A stretch of DNA of 64,000 bases from assembly GCF_014384705.1 (NCBI RefSeq), contig NZ_JACRSN010000001.1:1-64000 (forward strand). Reading direction: 5' to 3'. Of the stretch, positions 42,144 to 51,631 are shown piece by piece. The stretch is from Yeguia hominis (GTDB lineage: Bacteria > Bacillota > Clostridia > Oscillospirales > Acutalibacteraceae). Both the position numbers and the translations under genes were made by a program. The notes beneath the pieces are model-generated. The model was not told where the DNA came from, made no database searches, and saw nothing but the letters and a program-made list of their open reading frames with translations. How positions within the stretch are numbered: position 1 is the stretch's first letter; every line of letters begins with the position of its first letter.

Positions 42144-42682
42144 AAAGCCTCCCGCGGCAGCTGACTGTATTGCCGGTATACCTGCCGGTATTCTTCCGCC
42201 GACATGCAATAGAGCGGATCGTGCATCAGAATCCGCTCCCCGAGCAGCGCGGCGTCCATCCATTTGACTGCAGAAATTTCTTCCCGCTGAAACTGCAGCT
42301 TTTCCGGAAGTTCCGCGGGATCCAGCAAAAAGACGTCGTTCCACTCATTGCTGCAAAACGCGCCGCTGTGCACACAAAGCTGTTGGGTAAAGAGGTAGCG
42401 CAGTGCTTCCGGCTTTGCCTGTACGCCGATTTCCTCCCGAAGTTCCCGCAGCGCGCCTTCCAAAATATCTTCTCCGGCGGAAACATGCCCTGTGCAGGCG
42501 GCATCCCAGCACCCCGGAAAGCATTCCTTGTCCGCCGCACGTTTCTGAAGCAGCACTTCGCCGTTTCGGATCACCCAAACATGTACGCTCTGGTGCCAGT
42601 CGCCGTCGCGGTGGACGGCCTCCCGCTCTTTTTTCTCGCCGGTTTTCCGTCCGGTTGCGTCCATAAGATCAAACCACTCCAT
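42140..42682 (-). CDS. NUDIX hydrolase (isopentenyl-diphosphate isomerase-like)
   Basis: 180 residues. The Nudix box is complete: GHVSAGEDILEGALRELREEIGV (positions around 65-87, pattern GX5EX7REUXEEXGU), so it should bind Mg2+ or Mn2+ and cut a nucleoside-diphosphate linkage. The N-terminal segment WFDLMDATGRKTG and the HVWVIRNGEVLLQ strand resemble the YfcD/IDI subgroup. Its substrate is not predictable. It is preceded by AGGAGGCACAGC, sits 13 bases after the alkD-like gene and overlaps rfbB. Confidence 0.87.
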   Translation of the reverse strand: MEWFDLMDATGRKTGEKKEREAVHRDGDWHQSVHVWVIRNGEVLLQKRAADKECFPGCWDAACTGHVSAGEDILEGALRELREEIGVQAKPEALRYLFTQQLCVHSGAFCSNEWNDVFLLDPAELPEKLQFQREEISAVKWMDAALLGERILMHDPLYCMSAEEYRQVYRQYSQLPREAL

Positions 42683-42695
42683 GCTGTGCCTCCTT

Positions 42696-43397
42696 CTATT
42701 TCCGTTTCATCTGTTTTAAAACTGCCTTGGTTTCTGCATCGACGCGAAAAGATTCCCGCGTTTTCTGCAAGGCTTTGTTGTAAGTAAAGAGGTCAAGATT
42801 CGTGTCCCCGCGCAAATAGTCCATCGTCTGCTCCGGGAATTTCGCAAAACAGACGGATACAGCCCACGCAACGGCCATCTGCACATAGTATTGCCCGTTA
42901 CAGGCGACGCTGTCCAGCGCCTTAATTACCTTCGGGAGATAGGATTCCGTTATAAAATGATCCAGCAGCATCACCACGCCGAACCGCGCGTAATATTCGC
43001 GGGATTCCTGTAAATAGGGCTGTAAAAAATCCCAGACAGCCTCCGGCGCGCGGCGGGCAAGTTTCAAAGAGGCGCAAAAGCTGTCGCATACGGACCAGTT
43101 GTCAATTTTCGGAACAAATGCCGCAACGTACGGCAAAATTTCCGCCGGCTCCGCCCGGACGCCGCCGATCGTCATGCCCTGCAGCATGATTTCTTCCATA
43201 AAATCATCTGAAGCGCCTGCAAGATAGGCCCGCCAATCTCCGTGCGCCAGTTCCTTGGCAAGTTTGCGCAGCGCAGGCAACCGCACGCCGAGGATTCGGT
43301 TTTCCCCGACCGTCGGCAGCAAACGCGCCGTAAATACCCGGTATTCCGGATCTGCAAGCGCCCCCAATTTTTCGCGCAACCCTTCTCGTTCCTGCAT
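42696..43397 (-). CDS. alkD: DNA alkylation repair protein, AlkD family
   Basis: 233 residues, the size of HEAT-repeat DNA glycosylases of the AlkD type. AlkD removes cationic N3- and N7-alkylated bases. Family elements seen are NRILGVRLPALRKLAKEL (first HEAT repeat), PKIDNWSVCDSFC in the centre and ARRAPEAVWDFL. The AlkD catalytic Trp-Asp-Trp residues cannot be verified without an alignment; some family members lack glycosylase activity. GGAGCGGTATC precedes the ATG. It heads the operon alkD-NUDIX-rfbB-corA, behind a structured leader, and is divergent from the EndoQ-UvrD gene. Confidence 0.85.
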   Translation of the reverse strand: MQEREGLREKLGALADPEYRVFTARLLPTVGENRILGVRLPALRKLAKELAHGDWRAYLAGASDDFMEEIMLQGMTIGGVRAEPAEILPYVAAFVPKIDNWSVCDSFCASLKLARRAPEAVWDFLQPYLQESREYYARFGVVMLLDHFITESYLPKVIKALDSVACNGQYYVQMAVAWAVSVCFAKFPEQTMDYLRGDTNLDLFTYNKALQKTRESFRVDAETKAVLKQMKRK

Positions 43398-43433
43398 GAT
43401 ACCGCTCCATTCCAAAAATGTCCGACTTCTATT

Positions 43434-43579
43434 GCAAGCCTCTGTATCTCCCGCCAAAACGCCGTTTTGCCCGATGGTGTGGGACAATTCTGCTATCGGG
43501 CTGCGGCAGTTGGCCAGTTCGATTCCCCGCCGGTACTTGGGGGTCTGGCTGAGGTTATTCTCGCTAGATTATTATACCA
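43434..43579 (-). ncRNA. Structured leader RNA upstream of alkD, family unknown
   Basis: An extended -10 TGGTATAAT (43571-43579, minus strand) puts the transcript start at about 43564. The transcript starts exactly at a long-range stem: GCGAG-AAUAA-CCUC at the 5' end pairs with GAGG-CUUGC at 43434-43442. Inside are a stem GCCAG/CUGGC with inner CCCC/GGGG, and a stem GCCCGAU/AUCGGGC with a 19-base loop. No terminator follows; the alkD ribosome site comes about 25 bases later. I cannot match it to a known riboswitch or to 6S or SRP RNA. It may be a cis-regulator or a processed small RNA. Confidence 0.5.
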
Positions 43580-43684
43580 CATCCCGCCTTGTGATTCCAT
43601 CTTTCTTCCTGAATTCTGCGCTTGCATCTGCGGCCAAAACCGCCTATGATAGAAGTATTCTAAGCTTTCTGGAGGAACCCGGCC

Positions 43685-46600
43685 ATGTTCATCGCAGATC
43701 TCCATATTCATTCCCACTATTCCCGCGCGACCAGCCGCGACTGCGCGCTGCCTGATTTGGATCTTTGGGCCAGAAAGAAGGGCATCGCGCTTCTCGGCAC
43801 CGGGGATTTCACCCATCCCGCATGGCGCGCCGAGCTGAAAGAGGCCCTTGTTCCCGCCGAAGAGGGGCTTTACCGTCTGCGGGACTCTCTGCGTCTGCCC
43901 TGTTCCGTTGCCGGCGAGGTTTCGGATCCGCGATTTCTTGTCACCGGAGAAATCAGCTCGATCTATAAAAAGGACGGCCGCACCCGAAAGGTTCATAACT
44001 TGATTTTACTGCCGAACCTTGAGGCAGCCGAAGCGCTTTCCCGGCGTCTTGAGAAAATCGGCAATCTGCATTCCGACGGCCGCCCGATTCTCGGGCTCGA
44101 CAGCCGGGATCTGCTGGAAATTACGCTTGACGTCTGCCCGGACGCTATGCTGATTCCAGCGCATATCTGGACGCCGCACTTTTCCATGTTCGGTGCATTT
44201 TCCGGTTTTGACAGCGTCGAGGCCTGTTTCGGGGATCTTTCCTCGGAGATTCGCGCATTTGAAACCGGCCTTTCCTCCGATCCGCCGATGAACTGGCAGC
44301 TCTCTGCACTTGATCCGTATGTGATGGTTTCCAATTCAGACGCACATTCGCCGCAAAAACTCGGACGGGAGGCCAACCTTTTCCGTACCGCCTGCAATTA
44401 CCCCGCCATCCGGCGTGCCCTGCGCGGAGAAGATCCGCAGGGCTTTTACGGAACCATTGAATTTTTCCCCGAAGAGGGCAAATATCACTACGACGGGCAC
44501 CGCAACTGCGGCGTTTGCCTGACGCCGGGCGAAACGCTGCAGACCGACGGAATCTGTCCGGTCTGCGGCAAAAAGCTCACGATTGGCGTGCTGCACCGCG
44601 TCGAAGCGCTCGCAGATCGCCCTGCCGGTATCATCCCGCCGGGCGCACGCCCGTATGAAAATCTGATTCCGCTCCCAGAAGTCATCGCCGCTTCGACCGG
44701 CTTTACGCCTGCCAGCATGAAGGTGCAGACCTGTTATGAACATCTCCTGCAAACGCTGGGATCGGAGTTTTCCATTCTGCGCAGCCTTTCCGTGTCGGAA
44801 TTGGAACCTGTCGCCGGACCGTGCGTGGCAGAAGGCATCCGCCGTATGCGCGCGGGCACGCTTACCATGGATCCCGGCTATGACGGGGAATACGGAAAGC
44901 TGCACCTGTTGGAGCCGGCGGAAATCAGTATGCTATCGGGTCAAATGAGTCTTTTTGGCACCGCGGTTGCATGCCCGCCAAAGAAACGCCGCCCCGCGCC
45001 GGCCAAGGCGCCGCAAAACGCCCCAAAAGAGGCGTCCGCGCCTTCCGCACCCGCCAAAAACAATCTGAACGCCGAACAGGAGGCCGCCGTCTGCGCCGAG
45101 GACGCCTGCATTCTGGCCATTGCCGGTCCCGGCACCGGAAAGACCAAAACGCTGATCGCCCGAATTTCACATCTTCTGGAAACCGGTACCCCGCCAAGCG
45201 CCATCACTGCCGTTACCTTTACCAACAAGGCGGCCCGGGAAATGCGGGACCGGCTTGCACAAACCGGTCAAAAGGCCGCTGCCGTCACCATTGGAACCTT
45301 TCACGGAATCTGTCTGCGATTGCTTGCGGAAGCCGGAATCGAAACAACTCTGCTCAGCGAAGAGGATGCGCTCTGTTTTGCTGAAGAAACTGTCCGCGCC
45401 TTTTCCCTCTCGCTTACGCCAAAGCAGCTGCTCAGCGGAATCTCTCGAATCAAAAACGGCTGCACGCCGGAAGGAAAAGCCGCCGCTCTGCTGACCCCGG
45501 AAATTTGCGCCGATTATCAGGCGCGTCTGCAGCAGGCGGACGCTCTGGATTTTGATGACCTTTTGCTCCGTGTATTGGAGGAATCCTTCCCGCTCAAGCG
45601 CAAGGTTCGGTTTTCGCATCTGCTGGTCGATGAGTTTCAGGATATCAACTGCGTACAATACCGCTTGATTCAAAAATGGAGCCAGCATAGCCGCAGTCTG
45701 TTTGTGATCGGAGACCCGGATCAGTCGATCTACGGGTTCCGCGGTTCGGATTCGCAGTGCTTCACACGCCTGAAAGACGATTTCCCCGATGCCCGGCAAA
45801 TTGTCTTTCGCCAAAATTACCGATCCACACCGGAAATTCTGCGCTGTGCCGGCGCTGCCATTGCGCGGAATGCAAGCGATACGCGCCTTGCTCTAGAGCC
45901 CGCCCGGCCGGGCGGAGCGCCTGTCCGTCTGCTGCGCGCGCCGGATGCATTCTCCGAAGCACTCTTTGTCGCAAAGGAAATCAATCGGATGGTCGGCGGA
46001 ATCGATATGCTCGACGCACAACTGCAAACAGGCAGCGCTGTGCGCAGTTTCTCCGAAATTGCCTGTCTGTATCGGACGCACCGACAGGCGGAGCTGCTCG
46101 AAACATGCTTGCAAAAAGAGGGCATCCCCTATACCGTCACCGGACGGGAATCGCTTCTCCGCGATCCGCAGGTTCGCGGCGTTCTCGCATTTTTCCGCGC
46201 ACTGCTCTGTCCTGCGGATCGAACCGCGCTGCGCACGGCACTGCTGGAGGGACTTTCCTGTCCGCCGGCGCTGGTTCGTTCTGTTGCTGCAGGAAGCGTT
46301 GCGCCGGAATCGGTTCCGCAGTGGCAGGAACTCCGCGAAAAATATCTGCCGCTTCTCAAAAAGAGCCGTCCGCACCAGCTTTTGGATCAGTTTTACGCCG
46401 ATATCGGGCGTAGCGGTGCAGAGGCGCTGGAAAAGCTGCGGAACCAGGCTGTCCTGTTCCGCAGCCTGCCGGATTTTCTGCAAAACCTGACGCTCGGTAC
46501 CGAAAGCGACCTGACCCGCAGCGGCGGCAAAACCTATCGGTCGGACGCCGTTTCTCTGATGACGCTGCATGCGGCAAAAGGGCTGGAATTTCCGGTCGTC

Positions 46601-46840
46601 TTTCTCTGCGGTGTGGAACAGGATCTCCTTCCGCTCTCACAGCCCGGACGAACTGCTGATCCCGCAGAGGAACGCCGTCTGTTCTATGTCGGGATTACCC
46701 GCGCAAAAGAGGAATTGCTTCTTTTGACCGGCAAAACGCCTTCTTCGTTCCTTGCGGAGCTTCCGGATTCCGCCGTTCATGCGGAGCGCCTTGCAGAACG
46801 GGCGTCTGTCCGCAGCGGGACACAGCTTCGGTTCTTTTAA
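43685..46840 (+). CDS. Endonuclease Q-like PHP nuclease fused to a UvrD-type helicase
   Basis: 1051 residues. The N-terminal part (about 1-420) is a PHP phosphoesterase: DLHIHSHYS, GTGDFTHP, GEIS, PAHIWTPHF and SNSDAHSP hold the metal ligands. A zinc ribbon (C-x2-C, C-x2-C; CGVC and CPVC) follows, then a helical domain. This layout matches endonuclease Q, which nicks DNA 5' of deaminated bases. A Pro/Ala/Lys-rich linker (about 430-460) leads to a complete SF1 helicase with Walker A AGPGTGKT, VDEFQD, GDPDQSIYGFRG, NYRSTPEIL and VSLMTLHAAKGLEF. Together it should nick damaged DNA and unwind from the nick. GGAGG lies nine bases upstream of the ATG. It is divergent from alkD and ends at a terminator at 47090. 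Confidence 0.9.
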   Translation: MFIADLHIHSHYSRATSRDCALPDLDLWARKKGIALLGTGDFTHPAWRAELKEALVPAEEGLYRLRDSLRLPCSVAGEVSDPRFLVTGEISSIYKKDGRTRKVHNLILLPNLEAAEALSRRLEKIGNLHSDGRPILGLDSRDLLEITLDVCPDAMLIPAHIWTPHFSMFGAFSGFDSVEACFGDLSSEIRAFETGLSSDPPMNWQLSALDPYVMVSNSDAHSPQKLGREANLFRTACNYPAIRRALRGEDPQGFYGTIEFFPEEGKYHYDGHRNCGVCLTPGETLQTDGICPVCGKKLTIGVLHRVEALADRPAGIIPPGARPYENLIPLPEVIAASTGFTPASMKVQTCYEHLLQTLGSEFSILRSLSVSELEPVAGPCVAEGIRRMRAGTLTMDPGYDGEYGKLHLLEPAEISMLSGQMSLFGTAVACPPKKRRPAPAKAPQNAPKEASAPSAPAKNNLNAEQEAAVCAEDACILAIAGPGTGKTKTLIARISHLLETGTPPSAITAVTFTNKAAREMRDRLAQTGQKAAAVTIGTFHGICLRLLAEAGIETTLLSEEDALCFAEETVRAFSLSLTPKQLLSGISRIKNGCTPEGKAAALLTPEICADYQARLQQADALDFDDLLLRVLEESFPLKRKVRFSHLLVDEFQDINCVQYRLIQKWSQHSRSLFVIGDPDQSIYGFRGSDSQCFTRLKDDFPDARQIVFRQNYRSTPEILRCAGAAIARNASDTRLALEPARPGGAPVRLLRAPDAFSEALFVAKEINRMVGGIDMLDAQLQTGSAVRSFSEIACLYRTHRQAELLETCLQKEGIPYTVTGRESLLRDPQVRGVLAFFRALLCPADRTALRTALLEGLSCPPALVRSVAAGSVAPESVPQWQELREKYLPLLKKSRPHQLLDQFYADIGRSGAEALEKLRNQAVLFRSLPDFLQNLTLGTESDLTRSGGKTYRSDAVSLMTLHAAKGLEFPVVFLCGVEQDLLPLSQPGRTADPAEERRLFYVGITRAKEELLLLTGKTPSSFLAELPDSAVHAERLAERASVRSGTQLRFF

Positions 46841-47089
46841 TCTGCGAGAATACGCGAAACATCCCGTATTTCCGCCGATCATTCCGACAGGAGGCAAAGC
46901 GTTCTGCTGCAATTTTTCTAAAACAACCTGAAACAAATGTAGTCCTGTTACCGTCTGGCTCCATCGCAAGGCGCATCACCGGAGCCTGATTTTCCGTACG
47001 CAAAACGACCCTGTCTGCCTTCTCTGCATATCGCGCAAGCTTCAAAGCGCGTTCTGTAAAAAGCCTGCTTTCCACGTGATGGTTCAAAA
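46841..47089. other. Gene-poor interval with a degenerate-looking minus-strand frame
   Basis: There is a long open frame on the minus strand running from about 47219 back into the helicase gene. A stretch around 46920-47100 (starting MQKRRSKAGTV) looks protein-like and faintly HPr-like, but there is no ribosome site and the rest of the frame is the antisense of the helicase gene. I regard it as unproven, possibly a decayed gene. Confidence 0.2.
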
Positions 47090-47128
47090 GACGCAGTCTG
47101 ACCGTTCCGGCTTTGCTGCGTCTTTTTT
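47090..47128 (+). terminator. Terminator of the EndoQ-UvrD gene
   Basis: GACGCAG ... CTGCGTC hairpin followed by TTTTTTGC, 250 bases past the stop codon. Confidence 0.6.
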
Positions 47129-47185
47129 GCATTCCGGAAAATAAAATGAGAAATACGCCGGGCTGTTGGAACGCAAAATACACAA

Positions 47186-47218
47186 AGCCCCGCCGTACCT
47201 TTCCGGAACGGCGGGGCA
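47186..47218 (-). terminator. Terminator of lysA
   Basis: Minus strand: GCCCCGCCGT ... ACGGCGGGGC hairpin followed by TTTGTGTATTTTG, ten bases past the lysA stop. Confidence 0.75.
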
Positions 47219-47227
47219 AATCAATTT

Positions 47228-48532
47228 TTACAGGTCGTTGCGCACCAAATCTTCGTAGCTTTCACGGCGCACCGCCAAATACGGTTTGCCTTCTTTCACC
47301 ATGACCAGCGCAGGGCGCGGAATCCGGTTGTAATTGGAGGCCATCGAGTAATTGTAAGCGCCGGTAGAAAATACCGCCAGGATGTCGCCCGGCTCTGCCT
47401 GCTGGATTTTGGTATTCTCCTGAATCAAATCGCCGCTTTCACAGCATTTTCCCGCGATCGTGACGGTTTCGTCCGCAGGCTGCGACGCCTTATTTGCCAC
47501 GACAGCCGTATAATCCGATTTGTAAAGCGCATAACGCGGATTATCCCCCATGCCGCCGTCGACTGAAACATACGTCCGGATGCCCGGAATCTCCTTGATA
47601 TTACCGATCGTATAGAGCGTGATGCCCGCATTGCCGACAATCGCGCGGCCCGGTTCTACGACAAGGTGCGGCAGCGGCAGATTGTAGTGCGTGCAGACAT
47701 GCCCGATTGCATCCGCAATCAATTCCATATAATATTCCGGCGGAAGCGGACGGTCGGTCTCTATGTATTTGATCCCGAACCCGCCGCCAAGATTGAGTTC
47801 CTCAATGGTAATTCCGGTTTCCTGATGGACTTCCGCCATCAGGGTCGCCATCCGCTCTGCGGCCAGCACAAACGGATCTGTCTCGAAAATTTGGGAGCCG
47901 ATATGGCAGTGCAGCCCCTTGAGCAGGACATTGGGATACAACGCGGCCTTTTTGGCAGCGTCAAGCGCCTCGCCGGTTTCCAGCGCAAATCCAAACTTCG
48001 AATCGATTTGGCCAGTTCGGATAAAGTCATGTGTATGCGCGTCGACTCCGGGCTTTACGCGCAGTGAAATCACCGCAGTTTTTCCAAGCTCTGCGGCATC
48101 GCTCTGAAGCAATTTGAGCTCTTCCAGATTGTCGACAATAAAGCAGCCGATTTCGCTTTCCAACGCATACCGGATCTCGTCCGGGGTCTTGTTATTCCCG
48201 TGGAAATAAATGCGCTCTGACGGAAATCCAGCCTGCAGCGCCGTGTAAAGTTCTCCGCCGGAAACAACATCCAGACACAGGCCCTCCTCTGCGGCAATTC
48301 GGCACATGGCTTTGCAGTTGAGCGCCTTGCTCGCATAGGTAACCTTTCCCATTCCGCCGTTATACCGGCCGAAGGACTCCAGAAACGAACGGCAGTTTTC
48401 GCGAATTTTGTCCTCATTCATCACATAGAGCGGTGTGCCGAATTCCTCAGCAAGCGCAAGCGTATCATATCCGCCGACTGTCAGATGTCCGTTTTCATTG
48501 ATGTCAAATCCGTCATAAAGAAGCATTGCCAT
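47228..48532 (-). CDS. lysA: Diaminopimelate decarboxylase
   Basis: 434 residues, fold type III PLP enzyme. It decarboxylates meso-diaminopimelate to lysine, the last step of lysine synthesis. PLP Lys is in YASKALNC; HCHIGSQI, GGGFGIKY, EPGRAIVG and the C-terminal FSTGAYNYSMASNYN are family motifs. Two ATG codons compete: 48532 and 48526, with GGAGG four or ten bases upstream. I give the first. It follows ysxC by about 14 bases, the last gene of the lon-ysxC-lysA run, and has its own terminator. Confidence 0.95.
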   Translation of the reverse strand: MAMLLYDGFDINENGHLTVGGYDTLALAEEFGTPLYVMNEDKIRENCRSFLESFGRYNGGMGKVTYASKALNCKAMCRIAAEEGLCLDVVSGGELYTALQAGFPSERIYFHGNNKTPDEIRYALESEIGCFIVDNLEELKLLQSDAAELGKTAVISLRVKPGVDAHTHDFIRTGQIDSKFGFALETGEALDAAKKAALYPNVLLKGLHCHIGSQIFETDPFVLAAERMATLMAEVHQETGITIEELNLGGGFGIKYIETDRPLPPEYYMELIADAIGHVCTHYNLPLPHLVVEPGRAIVGNAGITLYTIGNIKEIPGIRTYVSVDGGMGDNPRYALYKSDYTAVVANKASQPADETVTIAGKCCESGDLIQENTKIQQAEPGDILAVFSTGAYNYSMASNYNRIPRPALVMVKEGKPYLAVRRESYEDLVRNDL

Positions 48533-48546
48533 TGGCCCTCCAAACA

Positions 48547-49131
48547 TTAGATTTCGCTGTGCTTCGTGATAATTTCCCGAAGCAATTCCACATTTTCTCC
48601 ATTTGCCGCCGAAACCGGCAGCCAGAGATAACCGTTATCCGTAAAAAGTTCCTCAAAATATGCAGATTGCTGTTCCCGCTGCGCACGGTTGAGTTTATCC
48701 ACCTTTGTGCACATCACGACAAACGGGAACTGATTTGCAATCAGATAGTCAATCATATTGCAGTCGTCCTTGGAAAGCGCGTGCCGCATATCGACAATCT
48801 GTACCACCAGCTGAATTTGTCGGCCGGACGAAAAATACCCTTCGATCAGGTTTCCCCAACGTTTTTTCTCCGCAAACGAAACTTTCGCATAGCCGTATCC
48901 GGGCAAATCGACAAACCGGCAGCGATCCACACGGTAAAAATTGATTGTCGCCGTTTTTCCGGGCGAGCTGCTGGTGCGCGCGAGCGCCTTTCGGTTGACC
49001 AGCTTGTTGATCAGCGAGGACTTCCCGACATTGGATCTTCCGGAAAACACGATCTCCGGGAGATCCGAAGGAAGCAGCTGCTTTTGCAGTGCTGCCGCAG
49101 ACTCGAACGAACAATTCTGAAAATTCATCAT
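48547..49131 (-). CDS. ysxC: Ribosome biogenesis GTP-binding protein YsxC/EngB
   Basis: 194 residues, normal for the family. The G1 loop is GRSNVGKSSL, the G3 region DLPGYGYA and the G4 motif TKVD. It assists maturation of the 50S ribosomal subunit. The ATG at 49131 has GAGG six bases ahead and lies 9 bases after the lon stop. The lon-ysxC pairing is typical of Firmicutes. Confidence 0.96.
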   Translation of the reverse strand: MMNFQNCSFESAAALQKQLLPSDLPEIVFSGRSNVGKSSLINKLVNRKALARTSSSPGKTATINFYRVDRCRFVDLPGYGYAKVSFAEKKRWGNLIEGYFSSGRQIQLVVQIVDMRHALSKDDCNMIDYLIANQFPFVVMCTKVDKLNRAQREQQSAYFEELFTDNGYLWLPVSAANGENVELLREIITKHSEI

Positions 49132-49139
49132 TTCGGCCC

Positions 49140-51563
49140 TCACTGGCAAATGTGGGCGGAAGTTCCCACAGAATGTCCCTCCGGCAGATGCACGTTATGT
49201 TCCTGCTGCGGGGCAGGCATCCGCACAAGCGCCGCCTGCAGGACTTCGTCCGCGCGCTGCACCGGCAAAAACGAAACTTTTTCTTTGACTGCCTCGTCGA
49301 CCTCATCGAGATCCGGTGTGTTGCCATACGGAATGATGACCGTTTTCATGCCCGCCCGATAGGCAGCCATGCTCTTTTCTTTCAGGCCTCCGATCGGAAG
49401 TACGCGTCCCCGCAGCGTAATCTCTCCGGTCATTGCAACGTCGTGCCGCACCGGAATGCCGCTGAGCGCAGAGGTAATGGCCGTCGCCATGGTAATGCCT
49501 GCAGAAGGTCCGTCCTTCGGGATTGCACCCTCCGGCACATGAATATGGATATCGCATTTTGAATAGAAATCGCTCCGGATCCCCAGCTTTACAGCATGTG
49601 CGCGGATATAGGTAATCGCCGCCTTGGCCGACTCCTTCATCACATCGCCAAGAGAACCGGTCAGCTCAATTTTGCCGGTCCCGTCCATCACGGCAACTTC
49701 AATAGGCATGGTCTCTCCGCCGACGCTTGTCCAGGCAAGACCATTCGCCACACCGATTTCGTCCGTTGTCTGGCGGTCGTCTTCTTTAAATTTTTTCGCG
49801 CCGAGCAGCGTTTCCAGGCGCGCCGGCGTAATCACAATCTTTTCTTCTGTTTCCGACGAAACGATTTCTTTTGCGCATTTCCGGCACACCGACGCAATCG
49901 TTCTCTCCAGATTGCGGACACCGGCTTCTTTCGTATAGCCGTCGATCATTTCGCGGACCGCAGCCGGTGTAAAGCGCAGCACTTTCGGCGAAATTCCGTG
50001 ACGTTTGAGCTGTTTGGGAATCAAGTGCTTTGTCGCAATATGGAACTTTTCCTCATGGGTATAACTCGGCAGCGTGATGACATCCATCCGGTCAAGCAGC
50101 GGCCCGGGGATTGCCGTATAATCATTTGCCGTGGTCAGGAAGAGCACATTGCTTAAATCAAAGGGCATATCGATAAAGTGATCCTGGAAGGTTGCATTTT
50201 GCTCCGGATCCAATACTTCCAGCAGAGAAGAAGACGGATCCCCGCGGAAACTCTGTCCCAGTTTATCAATTTCATCCAAAAGCAGCAGCGGATTGTTCGT
50301 GCCGGCCTGTTTGAGCGCCGCAATGATCCGCCCGGGCATCGAGCCGATATACGTTTTGCGATGGCCCACAATATCGGATTCATCCCGCACGCCGCCCAGC
50401 GAAACGCGGACATAGTTCCGCCCGGTCGCCTTGGCGATCGATTTTGCAATCGAAGTTTTGCCGACGCCCGGCGGTCCGACAAGGCAAATGATCTGCCGGT
50501 TATAATCCGGCGCCAGCTTCCGCACCGCAAGGGTTTCCAAGATTCGCTCTTTTACCTTGGTCAGGCCGTAGTGGTCGCGGTTCAAAATTCGTTCCGCTTT
50601 TTTCAGGTCGATCGTTTCCTTGCTCTGTTTATTCCAGGGCAGATCGAGACAGATCTCGAGATATCCCCGGATGACGCTTGCCTCGTGGGACCCGTACGGC
50701 ATCTTAGACAAGCGGTCGCATTCATGCAGCAGCTTCTCCTGCTGCAGCTGCGGCAGTCCGGCGTCCATAACCTGTTTGCGGAATTCCTCCGCTTCTCCTT
50801 GCGGACTGTCCTCTTCGCCAAGTTCCGCTGAAATTGCCTTGAGCTGTTCGCGCAGATAGTACTCCCGCTGATTGTCGTCGATCCGTTCCTTGGTCTTTTC
50901 ACTGATCTCATTTTCGATCGAGAGAACCTGCAGTTCATTTTCGAGAATATCCGTCAACACGGTAATCCGCTTAATTGGGTTGCGTTCTTCGAGAACCTCC
51001 TGTTTGTCGGCATAATCGAGACCGATATTCGCCGCAATAAAATCTGCCAGCTTTCCGCAGTCGTCTTCCTTCACAACGCCTATAATAATATCCGGCGGCA
51101 CCATACGGGACAGTTTCAGGTATTCCTCAAAAAGCTTCTTGGTATACCGCACCAGCGCTTCCGCACGGGGGCCCTTTTGCCGCGCCTGTTCCTCAAACGG
51201 CTGAACTTCCGCCTCCAGGAACGGTCTCTCCTGGGTAATGCCCAGCATCTTTGCACGGTACAGACCTTCCACATACAGGCGCACGCCGTCGTTTCCATGC
51301 TGCAGCGTCTGCTTAATCCGTGCGACAACGCCCATCTGGAAAAGCTGCTTTCCGGACGGCTCGTCATCTTCAATGCTCTTTTGCGCTGTGAAAAAGATCA
51401 GCTGATCTCTGCCCATTGCCTCGCGAACCGCAAGGATGGACTTCTCCCGTCCGACATCAAACTGCAGGGACATTTCCGGAAATACCACAAGGCCGCGCAG
51501 TGCGACCGCCGGGAACCGGATCCCCTCATTTTTTGCTCTTGTAACTTTTACTACCGTACTCAT
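49140..51563 (-). CDS. lon: ATP-dependent protease Lon (LonA)
   Basis: 807 residues. The N-terminal LAN domain (about 15-205) binds substrates. The AAA+ module has GPPGVGKTS and [10 protein letters not shown]. The C-terminal protease domain has the Ser-Lys dyad: Ser in [13 protein letters not shown], Lys in [14 protein letters not shown]. Cytoplasmic; it degrades misfolded and regulatory proteins. Start codons at 51563 or 51569 are both possible, with GGAG ten or four bases upstream. A hairpin (51594-51625) lies between clpX and lon and may partly terminate. Confidence 0.96.
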   Translation of the reverse strand: MSTVVKVTRAKNEGIRFPAVALRGLVVFPEMSLQFDVGREKSILAVREAMGRDQLIFFTAQKSIEDDEPSGKQLFQMGVVARIKQTLQHGNDGVRLYVEGLYRAKMLGITQERPFLEAEVQPFEEQARQKGPRAEALVRYTKKLFEEYLKLSRMVPPDIIIGVVKEDDCGKLADFIAANIGLDYADKQEVLEERNPIKRITVLTDILENELQVLSIENEISEKTKERIDDNQREYYLREQLKAISAELGEEDSPQGEAEEFRKQVMDAGLPQLQQEKLLHECDRLSKMPYGSHEASVIRGYLEICLDLPWNKQSKETIDLKKAERILNRDHYGLTKVKERILETLAVRKLAPDYNRQIICLVGPPGVGKTSIAKSIAKATGRNYVRVSLGGVRDESDIVGHRKTYIGSMPGRIIAALKQAGTNNPLLLLDEIDKLGQSFRGDPSSSLLEVLDPEQNATFQDHFIDMPFDLSNVLFLTTANDYTAIPGPLLDRMDVITLPSYTHEEKFHIATKHLIPKQLKRHGISPKVLRFTPAAVREMIDGYTKEAGVRNLERTIASVCRKCAKEIVSSETEEKIVITPARLETLLGAKKFKEDDRQTTDEIGVANGLAWTSVGGETMPIEVAVMDGTGKIELTGSLGDVMKESAKAAITYIRAHAVKLGIRSDFYSKCDIHIHVPEGAIPKDGPSAGITMATAITSALSGIPVRHDVAMTGEITLRGRVLPIGGLKEKSMAAYRAGMKTVIIPYGNTPDLDEVDEAVKEKVSFLPVQRADEVLQAALVRMPAPQQEHNVHLPEGHSVGTSAHICQ

Positions 51564-51584
51564 ATGCATTAAACTCCAAATCAT

Positions 51585-51630
51585 AACAACAAAGGCTGCT
51601 GCATATGCTCCGACACGCAGCAGCCCCTTT
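51585..51630 (-). terminator. Weak terminator-like hairpin between clpX and lon
   Basis: Minus strand: GGCTGCTGC / GCAGCAGCC stem (51594-51625) followed by TTTGTTGTTATG. It could lower read-through into lon. Confidence 0.45.
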
Positions 51631-51631
51631 T

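Noticed and set aside
43434..43564. 6S RNA, SRP RNA or cobalamin riboswitch
   Set aside because: Key landmarks are absent: no GGAAGGAAGCAGC-like SRP loop, no B12 box GCCACTG, and the fold has two internal arms and not a rod.
46695..47219. Open frame antisense to the helicase end, with an HPr-like stretch
   Set aside because: It has no ribosome-binding site, crosses the terminator of the opposite gene and half of it is antisense to a firm gene.
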